A stretch of DNA of 64,000 nucleotides from CALCHA01 sp035548175 (GCA_035548175.1 DASZTO010000027.1:1-64000), one strand, 5' to 3'; counted from the stretch's first letter, positions 41,017 to 50,698 are shown. A program made the numbers and translations. The notes: generated by a model from the sequence alone, not told the origin.

Positions 41017-44000
41017 ATGAGTGCGGATGACAGAGCGGGGGCGGGGATTCCGGAGGCGGAGGGGATGCATCGGTGGGTGCATGAGCAGATGGGCGCGTAT
41101 CTGGCGGGCGGGTTGGATGCGCGAGAGCGTGCGGCGCTCGATGCGCACATTCACGAGTGCGCGGCCTGCTTCGAGGCTTTTTCAGAGGCGCGGGGGGCGC
41201 ACCTCGAGGTGCTGCGGCGGCTGGGGGCGGAGGACACGGGGCTGACGGCCGGGCCTGAGCTGGAGGATCGGCTGGTGAAACATTTTCGGGAGGCGACGAT
41301 GAAGCGGAATTCGCTGGCGCGGCTGGCGGGCATGAGCATCGCGGCGGCGGTGGGGCTTGCGGCAACCGGTGTTCTGGCGAATCACCTGGTGCGGCAGGAT
41401 CGGTTGAACAATCCGCTGACGGAGCGCTTGACGGCGCAGTTGCCGCTGCCGGGGTGGATGGGAGGAACGGCCGGACCGACCACCGCGCCGGCGAAATTGA
41501 CGAACTTTCATTTTGATCGAGCGAATCCGGAGACCGTGCTGAATTATCTGGCGAGCGCGGGGGGATACCGCATCATCAAGCCGGAAACCGGCGTCCAGGG
41601 TCCCCCGATCACAATCGGATCGCCGGCGCCGGTAACCCCGGCGCAGGCCGTGGAGGCGTTAAATGTAGCGCTTCAGGCGGACGGTTACACGATGACGGAG
41701 GCAGGGGATCGGACGTTGAAGGTACAGCCAGTGCCGGACGCCAAGCGTATCGCTTCCGTCCGTTATGGAAGCGACCCATCGGAGGTTCCCGATACGGACA
41801 ACACGATCACGCAAGTGATTCCGATCGTGGGCGCAGATGCCGCCACGGTCGTGGATAAATTACCTTTAGGCCCCACAGCGGACCGCTCGGTCAATCGTTC
41901 CACGAATAGCATTGTGATCACCGACTCCGGCAAAGACGTGCGCAAAGCTCTGGAGTCCATCCCCGATGCGAACAGAGGAAAGGACCTCGCGGTTGGAAGC
42001 GCCGATGCCGCCCGGACGAAAAGCGATCTCGCCCCGCAGGTCACCCTCTTCGACGGCCAAAGATCCATCGCCGCTTCTGCGTCTGGGAAAGGCGGAAACC
42101 AGTCGTTCGCCATGTCCGGAACCGGCACACTCAACCTTTCGGGTGATTTCAATCGTGGAACCCAGGTGAGCGCCGGCAGCCTGCCTGTCAACGGTGGCCT
42201 CATCGCCGGCAACACCGGGGGAAAAACGTTTGCGGGCGACACTTCCATGATCGGCGGCGCGCTCCCCGCGCCCATCACCCCCGATGCCTGGGACCAACAA
42301 CTCCGCGGCACGACGGGCGGCCCTGGCTCCACGAGCGGGGGGGTAGGCGGCGGCTCCGGCTTCGGCAAGGCCGCCTTCTTCGGCGGCGGCGGCGGCCGCC
42401 CCGGCAACATCAACCTCTACGACCAACCCACATACGCCCAACAGAACATCAACCAAATGTTGGCAGACGAAGTTGTCGGCGCTCTCAAAAAGCGGGTCGA
42501 CCCGGGCACCGCCGACGGGCATGCCGAGTTTCAGCGCAAGGCGGATTTCGAGATCTCAAACGACAACATCTTTCAGCAGAGCAGCAATTCCTCAATGCCC
42601 CTCATCGCCGACGTGCCGGTGACTGGAGGAACACCGTTCACCCCTACCACGCAACCCGCCGCCCCCCCCCCTCCCTCCGCCGCCGCGCCCGACGTCGCCG
42701 CACGCAAAGTCATCCGCAACGGCACCGTCGAATACGAAGTCCGCTCCTTCGACGACGCCTACCAGACCATCTCCTCCCTCACCACCGAACTCGGCGGCTT
42801 CGTCTCCTCCACCTCCTCCGACCGCCTCACCAACGGCAAAATCCGCGGCACCGTCGTCGTCCGCGTCCCGCCCGAAAAACTCGATAAATTGCTCCTCCAG
42901 CTCCGCGGCATCGGCGAACTCAAAAATCAGCAGATCGCCGCCAACGATGTCACCAAGGAATACGTCGACACCCAAAGCGAACTCCGCGGCCTGCGCGCCA
43001 TGGAAGACCGCATGCTCGATCTCATCAAAAACGGCAAAGGCGAAGTCAAAGACCTCGTCGAAGCCGAAAAACAGCTCGGCGACTACCGCGTGCGCATCGA
43101 AAAGCTCGAAGGCGAAATCCGCTACTACGACAACCTCGTCGCCATGGCCACGCTCACCATCACCGCCTACGAAAGGGACATCCAGAAAGCCGCCGCCGCC
43201 ACCGAACAGGAAACCGCCTCCATCGACCTCCAGACCGAAACCGTCGAGGAAAAGCTCGCCGCGGCGCGCAAACTCATCGACGACGCCAAGGGCCGCGTCA
43301 TCGACGGCGGCGCAAAAAAAGGCGACAACGACCAGATCACCGCCTATCTCGCCGCCGACATCCCCGCCGATAAATCCGACAGCGTCCTCGCCGGCCTGCG
43401 CGTGCTCGGACAGGTCGTCCACTTCGAACGCACCCGCAAGCAGACCCTCTCCGGGGGGGGGGGTGGGGGGGGTGGGGGGGCGGCAACAAGCGCCGACAGC
43501 ACCGCCGCCGACGCCCCCGGACTCGCGCTCCAGCAAAAAGACACCCGCATCACCCTCACCCTTTCCAACCTCGCCAGCGTCCCGCCCCACGAAACCATCA
43601 GCATGAACCTCGCCGTCGCCGACGTGCCCGCCGCCTATCAGGCCCTGCTTGCGGCCCTGCGCGGCGGCGACGCCGTCCCTCCCGCCACCCAGCCCCAGGC
43701 CCCCGGCGCCATGGGCCCGGTCGGCCGCGTCATCACCTCGCAGGTCACCGGCAACCGCCCCGAGGAAATCACCGGCAACATCCAGGCCGAAGTCCGCGCC
43801 CAAGCCCTCGATAAAATCCTCACCCTCCTGCGCGACCAGGGCCTCGTGCTCGGCCAGAACGTCACCCAGAATTCCAACGGCAGCGCCACCACCGAAAAAG
43901 AAGGCCTCAACATCCAGATCCTCTCCGCCGCCACCGTGCCCCCGCGCGAAACCACCGCCATCAACGTCGCCGCCGCGGATGTGCCCGCCCTCTACGCCGC

Positions 44001-44769
44001 ACTCCTCTCCACCCTCCACGGCCCCCCCGGCGCCGCGCCCGCCGCCGCCCCCGGCCGCGTCACCAACTCCCAGCTCGCCGGCAACAAACCGACCGAAATG
44101 TCCGCCGTCATCCAGGGCGACATCTCCACCGCCGACCTCCCCAAGCTCCTCGCCCTCCTCCACGACCAGGGCGCCCTGCTCGCCCAGACCGTCTCGCAAA
44201 ATACCAACGCCGCCACCATGCCCACCAAGGAAGGCCTCTCCATCCAGATCGTCTCCGCCGCAACCATCCCCCCGCGCCGCGTCACCACCCTGGGCATCGA
44301 GGTCGGCAGCGCCAGCGAGGTCACGCGCGGTCTCGATCACGTCCGCGCCGCACTCCCCGCCGCCGGACCCGCCGGAGCGAAAATCCTCGAAGACGCCGTC
44401 TCCAGCGAAGGCAACGGTCGCCTCACCGGCCGCCTCACCGCCGACGTCCCCGTCGCCGACGCCCTGAAAGTCCTCTCCGCCATCCACGACCTCGGCGGCG
44501 ACGAAAAAGTCGACAACGTACAGATCAACGCCGACGCCCCAGACACCCAATACGCCACCGAACGCATTTCCCTCTCCCTCTCCAGCCGCGGCCCCATCGT
44601 CGAATCCAACCAGGGCATCTGGCCCACCATGCGGGCCGCCCTCTCCAGCGCCCTCGCCGCCCTCTCCTGGAGCCTCTATCTCGTCCTCACCGGCATCCTC
44701 TTCCTCCTCCCGTGGGCCCTCATCCTCTGGGTCCTCCGCAAACTCTGGAAACGCCGCGCCGTGGCTTGA
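41017..44769 (+). CDS. Membrane anti-sigma-like protein with secretin-type and DUF4349 domains
   Basis: The 1250-residue protein starts with a zinc-binding anti-sigma motif HIHECAACFEAF (His44, Cys48, Cys51), then a membrane segment near 105-125. Next comes a secretin-like STN part (LTNFHFDRANPETVLNYLAS) and a secretin-N part (ITQVIPIVGADAATVVDKL, RSTNSIVITDSGKDVRKAL). After a Gly-rich linker DUF4349 follows (about 560-790: VIRNGTVEYEVRSFDDAY, EYVDTQSELRGLRAMEDRM). Then come about three repeats of 110 residues (GRVITSQVTGNRPEEITG, GRVTNSQLAGNKPTEM) and a C-terminal membrane segment. I infer an anti-sigma partner of the ECF factor, sensing the periplasm. The poly-G linker at 43453-43480 encodes nine glycines. 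Confidence 0.82.
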   Translation: MSADDRAGAGIPEAEGMHRWVHEQMGAYLAGGLDARERAALDAHIHECAACFEAFSEARGAHLEVLRRLGAEDTGLTAGPELEDRLVKHFREATMKRNSLARLAGMSIAAAVGLAATGVLANHLVRQDRLNNPLTERLTAQLPLPGWMGGTAGPTTAPAKLTNFHFDRANPETVLNYLASAGGYRIIKPETGVQGPPITIGSPAPVTPAQAVEALNVALQADGYTMTEAGDRTLKVQPVPDAKRIASVRYGSDPSEVPDTDNTITQVIPIVGADAATVVDKLPLGPTADRSVNRSTNSIVITDSGKDVRKALESIPDANRGKDLAVGSADAARTKSDLAPQVTLFDGQRSIAASASGKGGNQSFAMSGTGTLNLSGDFNRGTQVSAGSLPVNGGLIAGNTGGKTFAGDTSMIGGALPAPITPDAWDQQLRGTTGGPGSTSGGVGGGSGFGKAAFFGGGGGRPGNINLYDQPTYAQQNINQMLADEVVGALKKRVDPGTADGHAEFQRKADFEISNDNIFQQSSNSSMPLIADVPVTGGTPFTPTTQPAAPPPPSAAAPDVAARKVIRNGTVEYEVRSFDDAYQTISSLTTELGGFVSSTSSDRLTNGKIRGTVVVRVPPEKLDKLLLQLRGIGELKNQQIAANDVTKEYVDTQSELRGLRAMEDRMLDLIKNGKGEVKDLVEAEKQLGDYRVRIEKLEGEIRYYDNLVAMATLTITAYERDIQKAAAATEQETASIDLQTETVEEKLAAARKLIDDAKGRVIDGGAKKGDNDQITAYLAADIPADKSDSVLAGLRVLGQVVHFERTRKQTLSGGGGGGGGGAATSADSTAADAPGLALQQKDTRITLTLSNLASVPPHETISMNLAVADVPAAYQALLAALRGGDAVPPATQPQAPGAMGPVGRVITSQVTGNRPEEITGNIQAEVRAQALDKILTLLRDQGLVLGQNVTQNSNGSATTEKEGLNIQILSAATVPPRETTAINVAAADVPALYAALLSTLHGPPGAAPAAAPGRVTNSQLAGNKPTEMSAVIQGDISTADLPKLLALLHDQGALLAQTVSQNTNAATMPTKEGLSIQIVSAATIPPRRVTTLGIEVGSASEVTRGLDHVRAALPAAGPAGAKILEDAVSSEGNGRLTGRLTADVPVADALKVLSAIHDLGGDEKVDNVQINADAPDTQYATERISLSLSSRGPIVESNQGIWPTMRAALSSALAALSWSLYLVLTGILFLLPWALILWVLRKLWKRRAVA

Positions 44770-44832
44770 AAAAGCGCTTCAACGGCACGCCCGCGCCCGA
44801 GTACAATTGCTGAAGATCAACATGAGGATCCC

Positions 44833-45102
44833 ATGACCACCCTATCCGCGTCAGAAGTTCAGGCCCAGTTCGACCGGCTCCTCCGCCGGGTCATCGCCGG
44901 CGAAGAGATCGTCATCACCCGTGGCCATAAGCCCGTGGCTCGTCTGGTTTCCGAGCGCCAGGAGCCCAAACGCAATATGAAAGAGGTTCGTAAAGCGGTC
45001 GCCGATCTCCGCCGTCTCCGGAAACAGATAGCCGCGCGCGGCGAAAAGGGCCGCATCACCCTCGCTGAAATGCGGTCGGCCATCGCGGAGGGCAGACGGT
45101 GA
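44833..45102 (+). CDS. Phd/YefM-family antitoxin
   Basis: The 89-residue protein begins TLSASEVQAQFDRLLRRVIA, then EEIVITRGHKPVARLVSERQ, the DNA-binding half of Phd/YefM antitoxins. The C-terminal helix (EVRKAVADLRRLRKQIAARG) should wrap the toxin. Its stop overlaps the GTG start of the PIN toxin (GTGA, 45099-45102). The pair should autoregulate its promoter. Confidence 0.92.
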   Translation: MTTLSASEVQAQFDRLLRRVIAGEEIVITRGHKPVARLVSERQEPKRNMKEVRKAVADLRRLRKQIAARGEKGRITLAEMRSAIAEGRR

Positions 45103-45515
45103 CGCCCGCAGGTGTGATCGACGCCGCCGTGGGACTCTCATGGGTCTATGCATCCCAGGCTACTTCGGCCACGGAAGCGCTGCTTGAGCGCATTGAAGCT
45201 GGCGAAGCCTTCGCCATTCCTCCCTTGTGGTTCACCGAAATCGCCAACTCGCTGCTCGTGCTTCAGCGCCGAGGAAAAATTACCGCCCCCCCGAGAAAGA
45301 ATTCCCTGCAGCGACTCTCTCTCTTGGATATGCAGGTCGATCCGAGTGACCCCTCCATCGCTTTCTATCACATCTCGGATCTCGCCGAAACGTACGGTTT
45401 GACGGTATATGACGCCACCTATCTGGAACTCGCCACGCGCCGCGGGCTCCCCCTGGCTACCCGCGACGACGCACTCGCAAAAGCCGCCAGACGCGCCGGC
45501 GTGCCCCTCTTATAG
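45099..45515 (+). CDS. PIN-domain (VapC-like) ribonuclease toxin
   Basis: The 138-residue PIN protein has its acidic residues in VIDAAVGLSWVYAS (Asp8), PPLWFTEIANSLLVLQRRG (Glu) and GLTVYDATYLELATRRGLPL (Asp), with the last in LATRDDALAKAARRAGV. VapC-type toxins cleave tRNA or rRNA. The GTG start overlaps the antitoxin. The gene converges with the PurN-Nudix gene, overlapping by 6 bases at 45510-45515. Confidence 0.92.
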   Translation: MTPAGVIDAAVGLSWVYASQATSATEALLERIEAGEAFAIPPLWFTEIANSLLVLQRRGKITAPPRKNSLQRLSLLDMQVDPSDPSIAFYHISDLAETYGLTVYDATYLELATRRGLPLATRDDALAKAARRAGVPLL

Positions 45516-46604
45516 CCCGCCTGGTGGCGCGCCCATGAGTAACCCCCCCGCATACAACCCCTGCCCGCCCGCCAGCTTCCCCGCCTCCTCCACCCCCGCC
45601 CACCGAAACCGAAACAGCTTCTCCACGCTCTCCCCAATCCGCCCCCCATCCGTCTCGTAATGCTCCCACGTCTCCGCCACATCCGCCCCCGCCGCCAGTT
45701 CATACACGTGCCGCTCAAACCAACACCCCCACTCCACGTTCCGCCACCAGAACACCCCCAGCTTCCGCACCACCCGCAACCCCTCCAGCCCCGTCTCCTC
45801 CCGCGCCTCGCGCAGCACCCCCGCCTCCGCATCCTCCCCGTGATGCAGCGTCCCCTGCACCACCTGCGTCCCCGCCTCCGGCACATGCACATGCTCAAAT
45901 ACCAGCATCTCTCTGCCCCCGCCCGGAGCCGTCCGCGTGATATACGCCACCACCTTCCGCAAATACGCCCGCTCCCCCCCCCGTTCCAGCACCCCCTCGC
46001 CCCACCACCGCACCGCCTCCGGATACGCCACCTTCTCCTGCTCAAACACCCGCGCCGCCAGCGTCTCCGCCGTGTCACCCGCCTCCACGCGCACCCGCCG
46101 CTGCAAAATCACCGGCCCCGTGTCATACCGGTTGTCCGCGAAATGCACCGTGCACCCCGACTCCTTCTCCCCCGCCGCCAGCACCGCCTCATGCACGTGC
46201 CGCCCGTGCATCCCCTTCCCCCCGAACTTCGGCAAAAGCGCCGGATGAATGTTCATCACCCGCCCCTGAAAATCCTCCGGAATCGTCCACAGCGACAAAA
46301 ACCCCGCCATCAACGCCAGATCCACCCGCGCCGCGCGCAGCGCCCCCGCAATCCGCTCCGAAAACGCCTCCAGCGTTCCCCCCCCCGCCCCACCCCCAGC
46401 TTCCTTCCGCGTAATCACCTCCACCGGCAACCCCAGCCTCCTCGCCCGCTCAATCCCATGGCAGTGCCCGTTCGACGCAATCACCACCCCAATCGTCGCC
46501 CGCAACTTCCCCGACGCAATCTGCTCCGCCAGGTTCTGCAACGTCGTCCCACCGCCGGAAATCAGCACCCCCAGCCGCGGCATCGACGTCTGCTTGTCCG
46601 TCAT
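45510..46604 (-). CDS. PurN-type formyltransferase fused to a Nudix hydrolase
   Basis: The 364-residue product joins two enzymes. The N-terminal 205 residues resemble phosphoribosylglycinamide formyltransferase: RLGVLISGGGTTLQNLAEQI, ASNGHCHGIERARRLGLPVE, NIHPALLPKFGGKGMHGRHV and the catalytic region CTVHFADNRYDTGPVILQ. The C-terminal part (about 220-364) is a Nudix domain with a complete box, GTLHHGEDAEAGVLREAREE followed by TGL. PurN uses formyl-tetrahydrofolate in purine synthesis; Nudix enzymes hydrolyse nucleoside diphosphate derivatives. The start could be 46604 or 46583. The gene is the last of the sdh-MFS operon. Confidence 0.85.
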   Translation of the reverse strand: MTDKQTSMPRLGVLISGGGTTLQNLAEQIASGKLRATIGVVIASNGHCHGIERARRLGLPVEVITRKEAGGGAGGGTLEAFSERIAGALRAARVDLALMAGFLSLWTIPEDFQGRVMNIHPALLPKFGGKGMHGRHVHEAVLAAGEKESGCTVHFADNRYDTGPVILQRRVRVEAGDTAETLAARVFEQEKVAYPEAVRWWGEGVLERGGERAYLRKVVAYITRTAPGGGREMLVFEHVHVPEAGTQVVQGTLHHGEDAEAGVLREAREETGLEGLRVVRKLGVFWWRNVEWGCWFERHVYELAAGADVAETWEHYETDGGRIGESVEKLFRFRWAGVEEAGKLAGGQGLYAGGLLMGAPPGGL

Positions 46605-46611
46605 CGCACCC

Positions 46612-47868
46612 TCATCCACCATGCGCCACCCGCTTCCGCCCCGCCATCACCCCCGTCACAATCGTTCCCGCCGCCAGCAACACCGTCACCCCCACCCCAA
46701 TCCGCCACACCGCCTCGCGCCCCATATCCCCCGCGCCCGCCAGCGCCCCGATCGTCGGACCCACCGCCACGCCCATCCCGATCAACGCCTCATGAAATCC
46801 CGCATGCCCCCCATGCCCCGACGACACATGCATCGCATAATACAACGACGACGAATAAATCAACGCCACCGCACCGCCGAACACCACCTGCGCCGCCAGC
46901 AGCACCGGCAGCGTATGCACCGTCAGCATCAGCGAAAACGTCACCGCCAGCGCCCCCTGCGCACCCACCAGCCACCGCGCTTTGTAATGCCACCCCGCCC
47001 ACACCCACACGATGCCGAACGCCGCAAACCGCATGAATGGCCACACCGACGTGATCGCCCCCGCCGCCGCCAGGTCCTTCACCCCCGCCAGATCCGCCAG
47101 CCGCAGCATCACCGGGATCAGCACGTTGATCGCCACATACGCCAGCGCATTGGCGATCCACGCCATGTGCAAAAGCGTCTTCGCCCGCGCCCGCAACAGC
47201 GGCGAATCCAGCTCGTGCGCCGCCGACGGATCATCCGCCACAGGCCGCGCCACCCGCAAATCCGTCCCATCGCTGAACCACGCCAGCACCACAAATCCCA
47301 CCAGGCTCGCCCCCGCCGGCACCACGAAAATGTTCCCCCACCACGCCCGCTCCAGCGCACCCCGCATGAAAAATGCCACAAACCCCGCCGATCCCCACGA
47401 CAAGTTATACAGCGACATCCGCGACGTCAGCCGCAATCCCCCCGGCGCCCGCGTCAACCCGCTCTCCACCGCCGGCCAGATCATCGTCGACGTAAAGTTG
47501 TACGGCAGCATCACCGCCAGCACCACCCACAGCGACGGCGCCCGTATCGCCAGCAGCCCCGCCCCCGCCGTCGCCACGCACCCCAGCGACATCACCACCA
47601 CCGACCGCCGCGGCCCCCACTTCTCCGACACCCGCCCCGCCCCCAGCGCAATAAAAATGTACGTGAATCCCCAGAACGCCGACAGCCACAACCGCTGCGA
47701 CGGCGCCGCATGCAGCACCTTGTCCGCGTAGTCATAACACCCCGCCGTCAGCAGCGTGCACGCAAACGAATTCGCGAACTCCACCCCATACCACGGCCAC
47801 AGCCGCGGACGCCGCCCGATCCCCGCGCAATCGCTCGTCCCTTCCAAGGCCCGCGCCCCGCCGCTCAT
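46612..47868 (-). CDS. Major facilitator superfamily transporter
   Basis: The 418-residue protein has 12 predicted membrane segments, with typical loop GAGRVSEKWGPRRSVVVMSL between segments 2 and 3 and a charged central loop (DGTDLRVARPVADDPSAAHE). The start at 47868 overlaps the sdhB stop (ATGA, 47865-47868). The region upstream in the same frame is antisense to sdhB and is not translated. Substrate is unknown; being placed behind succinate dehydrogenase it might carry a dicarboxylate, but this is a guess. Confidence 0.85.
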   Translation of the reverse strand: MSGGARALEGTSDCAGIGRRPRLWPWYGVEFANSFACTLLTAGCYDYADKVLHAAPSQRLWLSAFWGFTYIFIALGAGRVSEKWGPRRSVVVMSLGCVATAGAGLLAIRAPSLWVVLAVMLPYNFTSTMIWPAVESGLTRAPGGLRLTSRMSLYNLSWGSAGFVAFFMRGALERAWWGNIFVVPAGASLVGFVVLAWFSDGTDLRVARPVADDPSAAHELDSPLLRARAKTLLHMAWIANALAYVAINVLIPVMLRLADLAGVKDLAAAGAITSVWPFMRFAAFGIVWVWAGWHYKARWLVGAQGALAVTFSLMLTVHTLPVLLAAQVVFGGAVALIYSSSLYYAMHVSSGHGGHAGFHEALIGMGVAVGPTIGALAGAGDMGREAVWRIGVGVTVLLAAGTIVTGVMAGRKRVAHGG

Positions 47869-48653
47869 TTCGCAAAGAATTTCTTGATCGAATACACCGT
47901 CGCCGCACGGCCCGCCCAGCCCCAGGTATCCGCCAGCGGCAATTCCTTCGGGCACACCTTCACGCAGTTCTGCGCGTTGCCGCAATCGGTGATCCCCCCC
48001 TCGCCCATCACCGCCTCCAGCCGCTCGTCTCCGTCCACCTTCCCCGTCGGATGCAAATTGAAATACTGCACCTGCGCGACCACCTGCGCCCCCACAAACG
48101 CATTGTCCAGCGTGAACTGCGGGCACGCCTCCAGGCAGCATCCGCACGTCATGCACCGGCTTAATGCGTAGCGCTCTTCCTGCTTCTTCGGATCCATCTT
48201 CGGCCCCGCCCCCAGCTTGTAATACCCATCCACCGGAATCCATCCCTTGATCCGCTTCAGATTCTCAAACATCCGCGTCCGGTCCACCACCAGATCCCGA
48301 ATGATCGGAAACTTCGACATCGGCTCAATCGTGATCGGTCCATCCCCCTCCGCCGCCCGAATGTGATCCACCAGCGCCGAGCACGCCTGCCGCGCCTTCC
48401 CGTTCACCACCACCGTGCACGACCCGCACACTTCCTCCAGGCACGCCGCGTCATAATTGATCGGCGAAGTCTTCTTCCCTTCCGCCGTCACAGGCTCCGC
48501 CGCGATCGCCCGCAGCACCGACGTCAAATTCATGTTCGCCTTGTAAGGCAGCGAAAACGTCTCCCAGTACGCCGCCGTGTCCGGCCGGTCCTGCCGCTTG
48601 ATCTTCACCACGATCGGCGCCGTCGAACCGCTTACTCCATGCCCTGCGCTCAT
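47865..48653 (-). CDS. sdhB: Succinate dehydrogenase/fumarate reductase iron-sulfur subunit
   Basis: The 262-residue subunit carries the [2Fe-2S] cysteines in DAACLEEVCGSCTVVVNGKA (with a fourth Cys in RQACSAL), and the [4Fe-4S] and [3Fe-4S] cysteines in SRCMTCGCCLEACPQF and CGNAQNCVKVCPKELPL. It transfers electrons from the flavoprotein to the membrane subunit. It lies 38 bases downstream of sdhA and overlaps the MFS gene by four bases. Confidence 0.97.
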   Translation of the reverse strand: MSAGHGVSGSTAPIVVKIKRQDRPDTAAYWETFSLPYKANMNLTSVLRAIAAEPVTAEGKKTSPINYDAACLEEVCGSCTVVVNGKARQACSALVDHIRAAEGDGPITIEPMSKFPIIRDLVVDRTRMFENLKRIKGWIPVDGYYKLGAGPKMDPKKQEERYALSRCMTCGCCLEACPQFTLDNAFVGAQVVAQVQYFNLHPTGKVDGDERLEAVMGEGGITDCGNAQNCVKVCPKELPLADTWGWAGRAATVYSIKKFFAK

Positions 48654-48691
48654 TCACCACCTATTGCCAATAATTCACTCACACCGATCCG

Positions 48692-50650
48692 TCACCGCGC
48701 CGCTACCGCCTCCGCCGCCTTCGCCCCCGCGCCGCCGCCACCCGTCGCCGTCTTGCCATACGTCCGCGCCTTGGGCGCGAACAGCGACGTGTCCACTTCC
48801 GCATACGACAGCTTCGGCTTCGGAAATTCATCCGGACCTACCCCGTCGCACGTCACGATCGTCGTCTTCAGCCACTTCTCGTCATCCCGCGGATAACACC
48901 GGTCATCCAAAGGCACGTCGTGCCGCTCCGCCAGATCGTCCGGCACCTTGAAGTGCGCCCCGCGCGATTCGTCCCGCGCGATCGCCGCCGTCGTGATCGC
49001 TTCCGACAACGCCAGCATGTCCCGCACCGCCTTCGCGAACGTCAACGTGTTGTTCGTCCACGTCCCCGTGTCCGGCATCCCCAGATTCTTCTCGTACCGC
49101 GTCTTGAGCTCCTGGATCGTCTCCAACGTCTGCCGCAGTTTCTTGTTCACCCGGATGATCGTCACGTTGTCCGACATCGACTTGCCCAGCAGCCGGTGCA
49201 GCACGTACGGATTGTCCGTCCCCTGCGCTCCCAGAAGCTTCCGCTCCCACGCCTCCTGCGCCTTGGTCGCCGTGTCAAACATCTTCGGCGACGCCTCCTC
49301 CGATATTCCCGCCGCCTCGCCCAGGTACGTCTTCACGCAAGGCCCAAGCACCAGCCCCGTCGTGATGCAGCTCAACAGCGAATTCGCCCCCAGCCGATTC
49401 GCCCCGTGATACTGGTAATCCGCCTCGCCCGCCGCATACAGCCCGGGAATGTTCGTCGCCTGGTTCCGCGGATGCTTCGCCACCAGCCCGCCCGTCTTCT
49501 CGTCCTTCACGAAATCCACCCACAGCCCGCCCATCGAATAATGAATCGCCGGATAAATCTTCATCGGCTCCAGCAGCGGATCGACCCCCACGAACTTCTC
49601 GTAAATCTCCAGAATGCCCCCCAGCTTCCGCTTCAGCGTCGCATACGGAATCCCCGTCGCCCGCTCCGTCAAGTCCAGGTACACCATCTGCCCCCCGCCG
49701 ATGCCAAACCCCTGCTCGCAGATGTAGTAAATCTCCCGCGTCGCAATGTCGCGCGTCACGATGTTGCCATACTTCGGATATATCCGCTCCAGAAAGTAAT
49801 CCCGCTCCCCCTCCGGTATGTCGTTCGGATGCCGCGGATCCCCCTTCTTCTTCGGAACCCACACCCGCCCGCCCTCGCCACGCGCCGATTCGCTCATCAG
49901 CCGGCATTTGTCCTCGCCCGGAATCGCCGTCGGATGCACCTGCACAAATTCCGGATTCGCCAGCCGCGCCCCCGCGTAATAACACCGCGCCGCCGCAGAC
50001 CCCGTGCAGATCGTCGACATCGTGCTCTGCCCGAAAATCAGCCCGTTGCCCCCCGTCGCGATCACCACCGCATCCCCCCGGAATGACCGTATCTGCATCG
50101 TCCGCAGGTCCTGCGCCACGATCCCCACGCACCGCCCCTCCGCATTCAACACCGGCGACAGAAAATCCCAGAACTCATATTTCTTCACCAGCCCCGCCAC
50201 CTCCCACCGCCGCACCTGCTCGTCCAACGCATACAAAAGCTGCTGCCCCGTCGTCGCCCCCGCGAAATGCGTCCGCTTGTACAAACTCCCGCCGAACAGC
50301 CGCAAATCACGGTTCCCCTCCGGCGTCCGATTGAACGGCACCCCCAGCCGGTCCAGCAGATCGATCACCCCCGGCGCCATCGCCGCCATCTCCATCACCG
50401 GCGGCTGATTCGCCAGGTAATCGCCCCCCAGCAGCGTCTCCGAGCAGTGCTCCACCTCCGAATACCCCTGCTGCCGCGCCACCTCGTTGCACGCGTTGAT
50501 CCCCCCCTGCGCGCACACGCTGTGCGACCGCTTCACCGGCACCAGCGAAAACAAATCCACCTGCACCCCCAGCTCGCAAAGCTTCATCGTCGTCGCCAGC
50601 CCCGCCAGCCCGCCCCCGACCACTATCACCCGGCTATTTGCTCGTGCCAT
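48692..50650 (-). CDS. sdhA: Succinate dehydrogenase/fumarate reductase flavoprotein subunit
   Basis: The 652-residue subunit starts with the FAD motif VIVVGGGLAGLATTMKLCEL and has the covalent FAD site in SHSVCAQGGINACNEVARQQ (the usual HSxxAxGG). Substrate residues occur in AIHYSMGGLWVDFVKDEKTG. The C-terminal helical domain has KSMSDNVTIIRVNKKLRQTL. The length and GINA pattern fit the B. subtilis/Wolinella type, which uses menaquinone. It lies 48 bases downstream of sdhC. Confidence 0.97.
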   Translation of the reverse strand: MARANSRVIVVGGGLAGLATTMKLCELGVQVDLFSLVPVKRSHSVCAQGGINACNEVARQQGYSEVEHCSETLLGGDYLANQPPVMEMAAMAPGVIDLLDRLGVPFNRTPEGNRDLRLFGGSLYKRTHFAGATTGQQLLYALDEQVRRWEVAGLVKKYEFWDFLSPVLNAEGRCVGIVAQDLRTMQIRSFRGDAVVIATGGNGLIFGQSTMSTICTGSAAARCYYAGARLANPEFVQVHPTAIPGEDKCRLMSESARGEGGRVWVPKKKGDPRHPNDIPEGERDYFLERIYPKYGNIVTRDIATREIYYICEQGFGIGGGQMVYLDLTERATGIPYATLKRKLGGILEIYEKFVGVDPLLEPMKIYPAIHYSMGGLWVDFVKDEKTGGLVAKHPRNQATNIPGLYAAGEADYQYHGANRLGANSLLSCITTGLVLGPCVKTYLGEAAGISEEASPKMFDTATKAQEAWERKLLGAQGTDNPYVLHRLLGKSMSDNVTIIRVNKKLRQTLETIQELKTRYEKNLGMPDTGTWTNNTLTFAKAVRDMLALSEAITTAAIARDESRGAHFKVPDDLAERHDVPLDDRCYPRDDEKWLKTTIVTCDGVGPDEFPKPKLSYAEVDTSLFAPKARTYGKTATGGGGAGAKAAEAVAAR

Positions 50651-50698
50651 ATCGAAAACCCTGCGTCCTGAATTCGCGTACCTGCTTTCGCCGTCAAC

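Noticed and set aside
47869..48243. Extended N-terminus of the MFS transporter (start at 48243)
   Set aside because: This part lies over sdhB in another frame and lacks membrane segments; the 4-base overlap start at 47868 is better.
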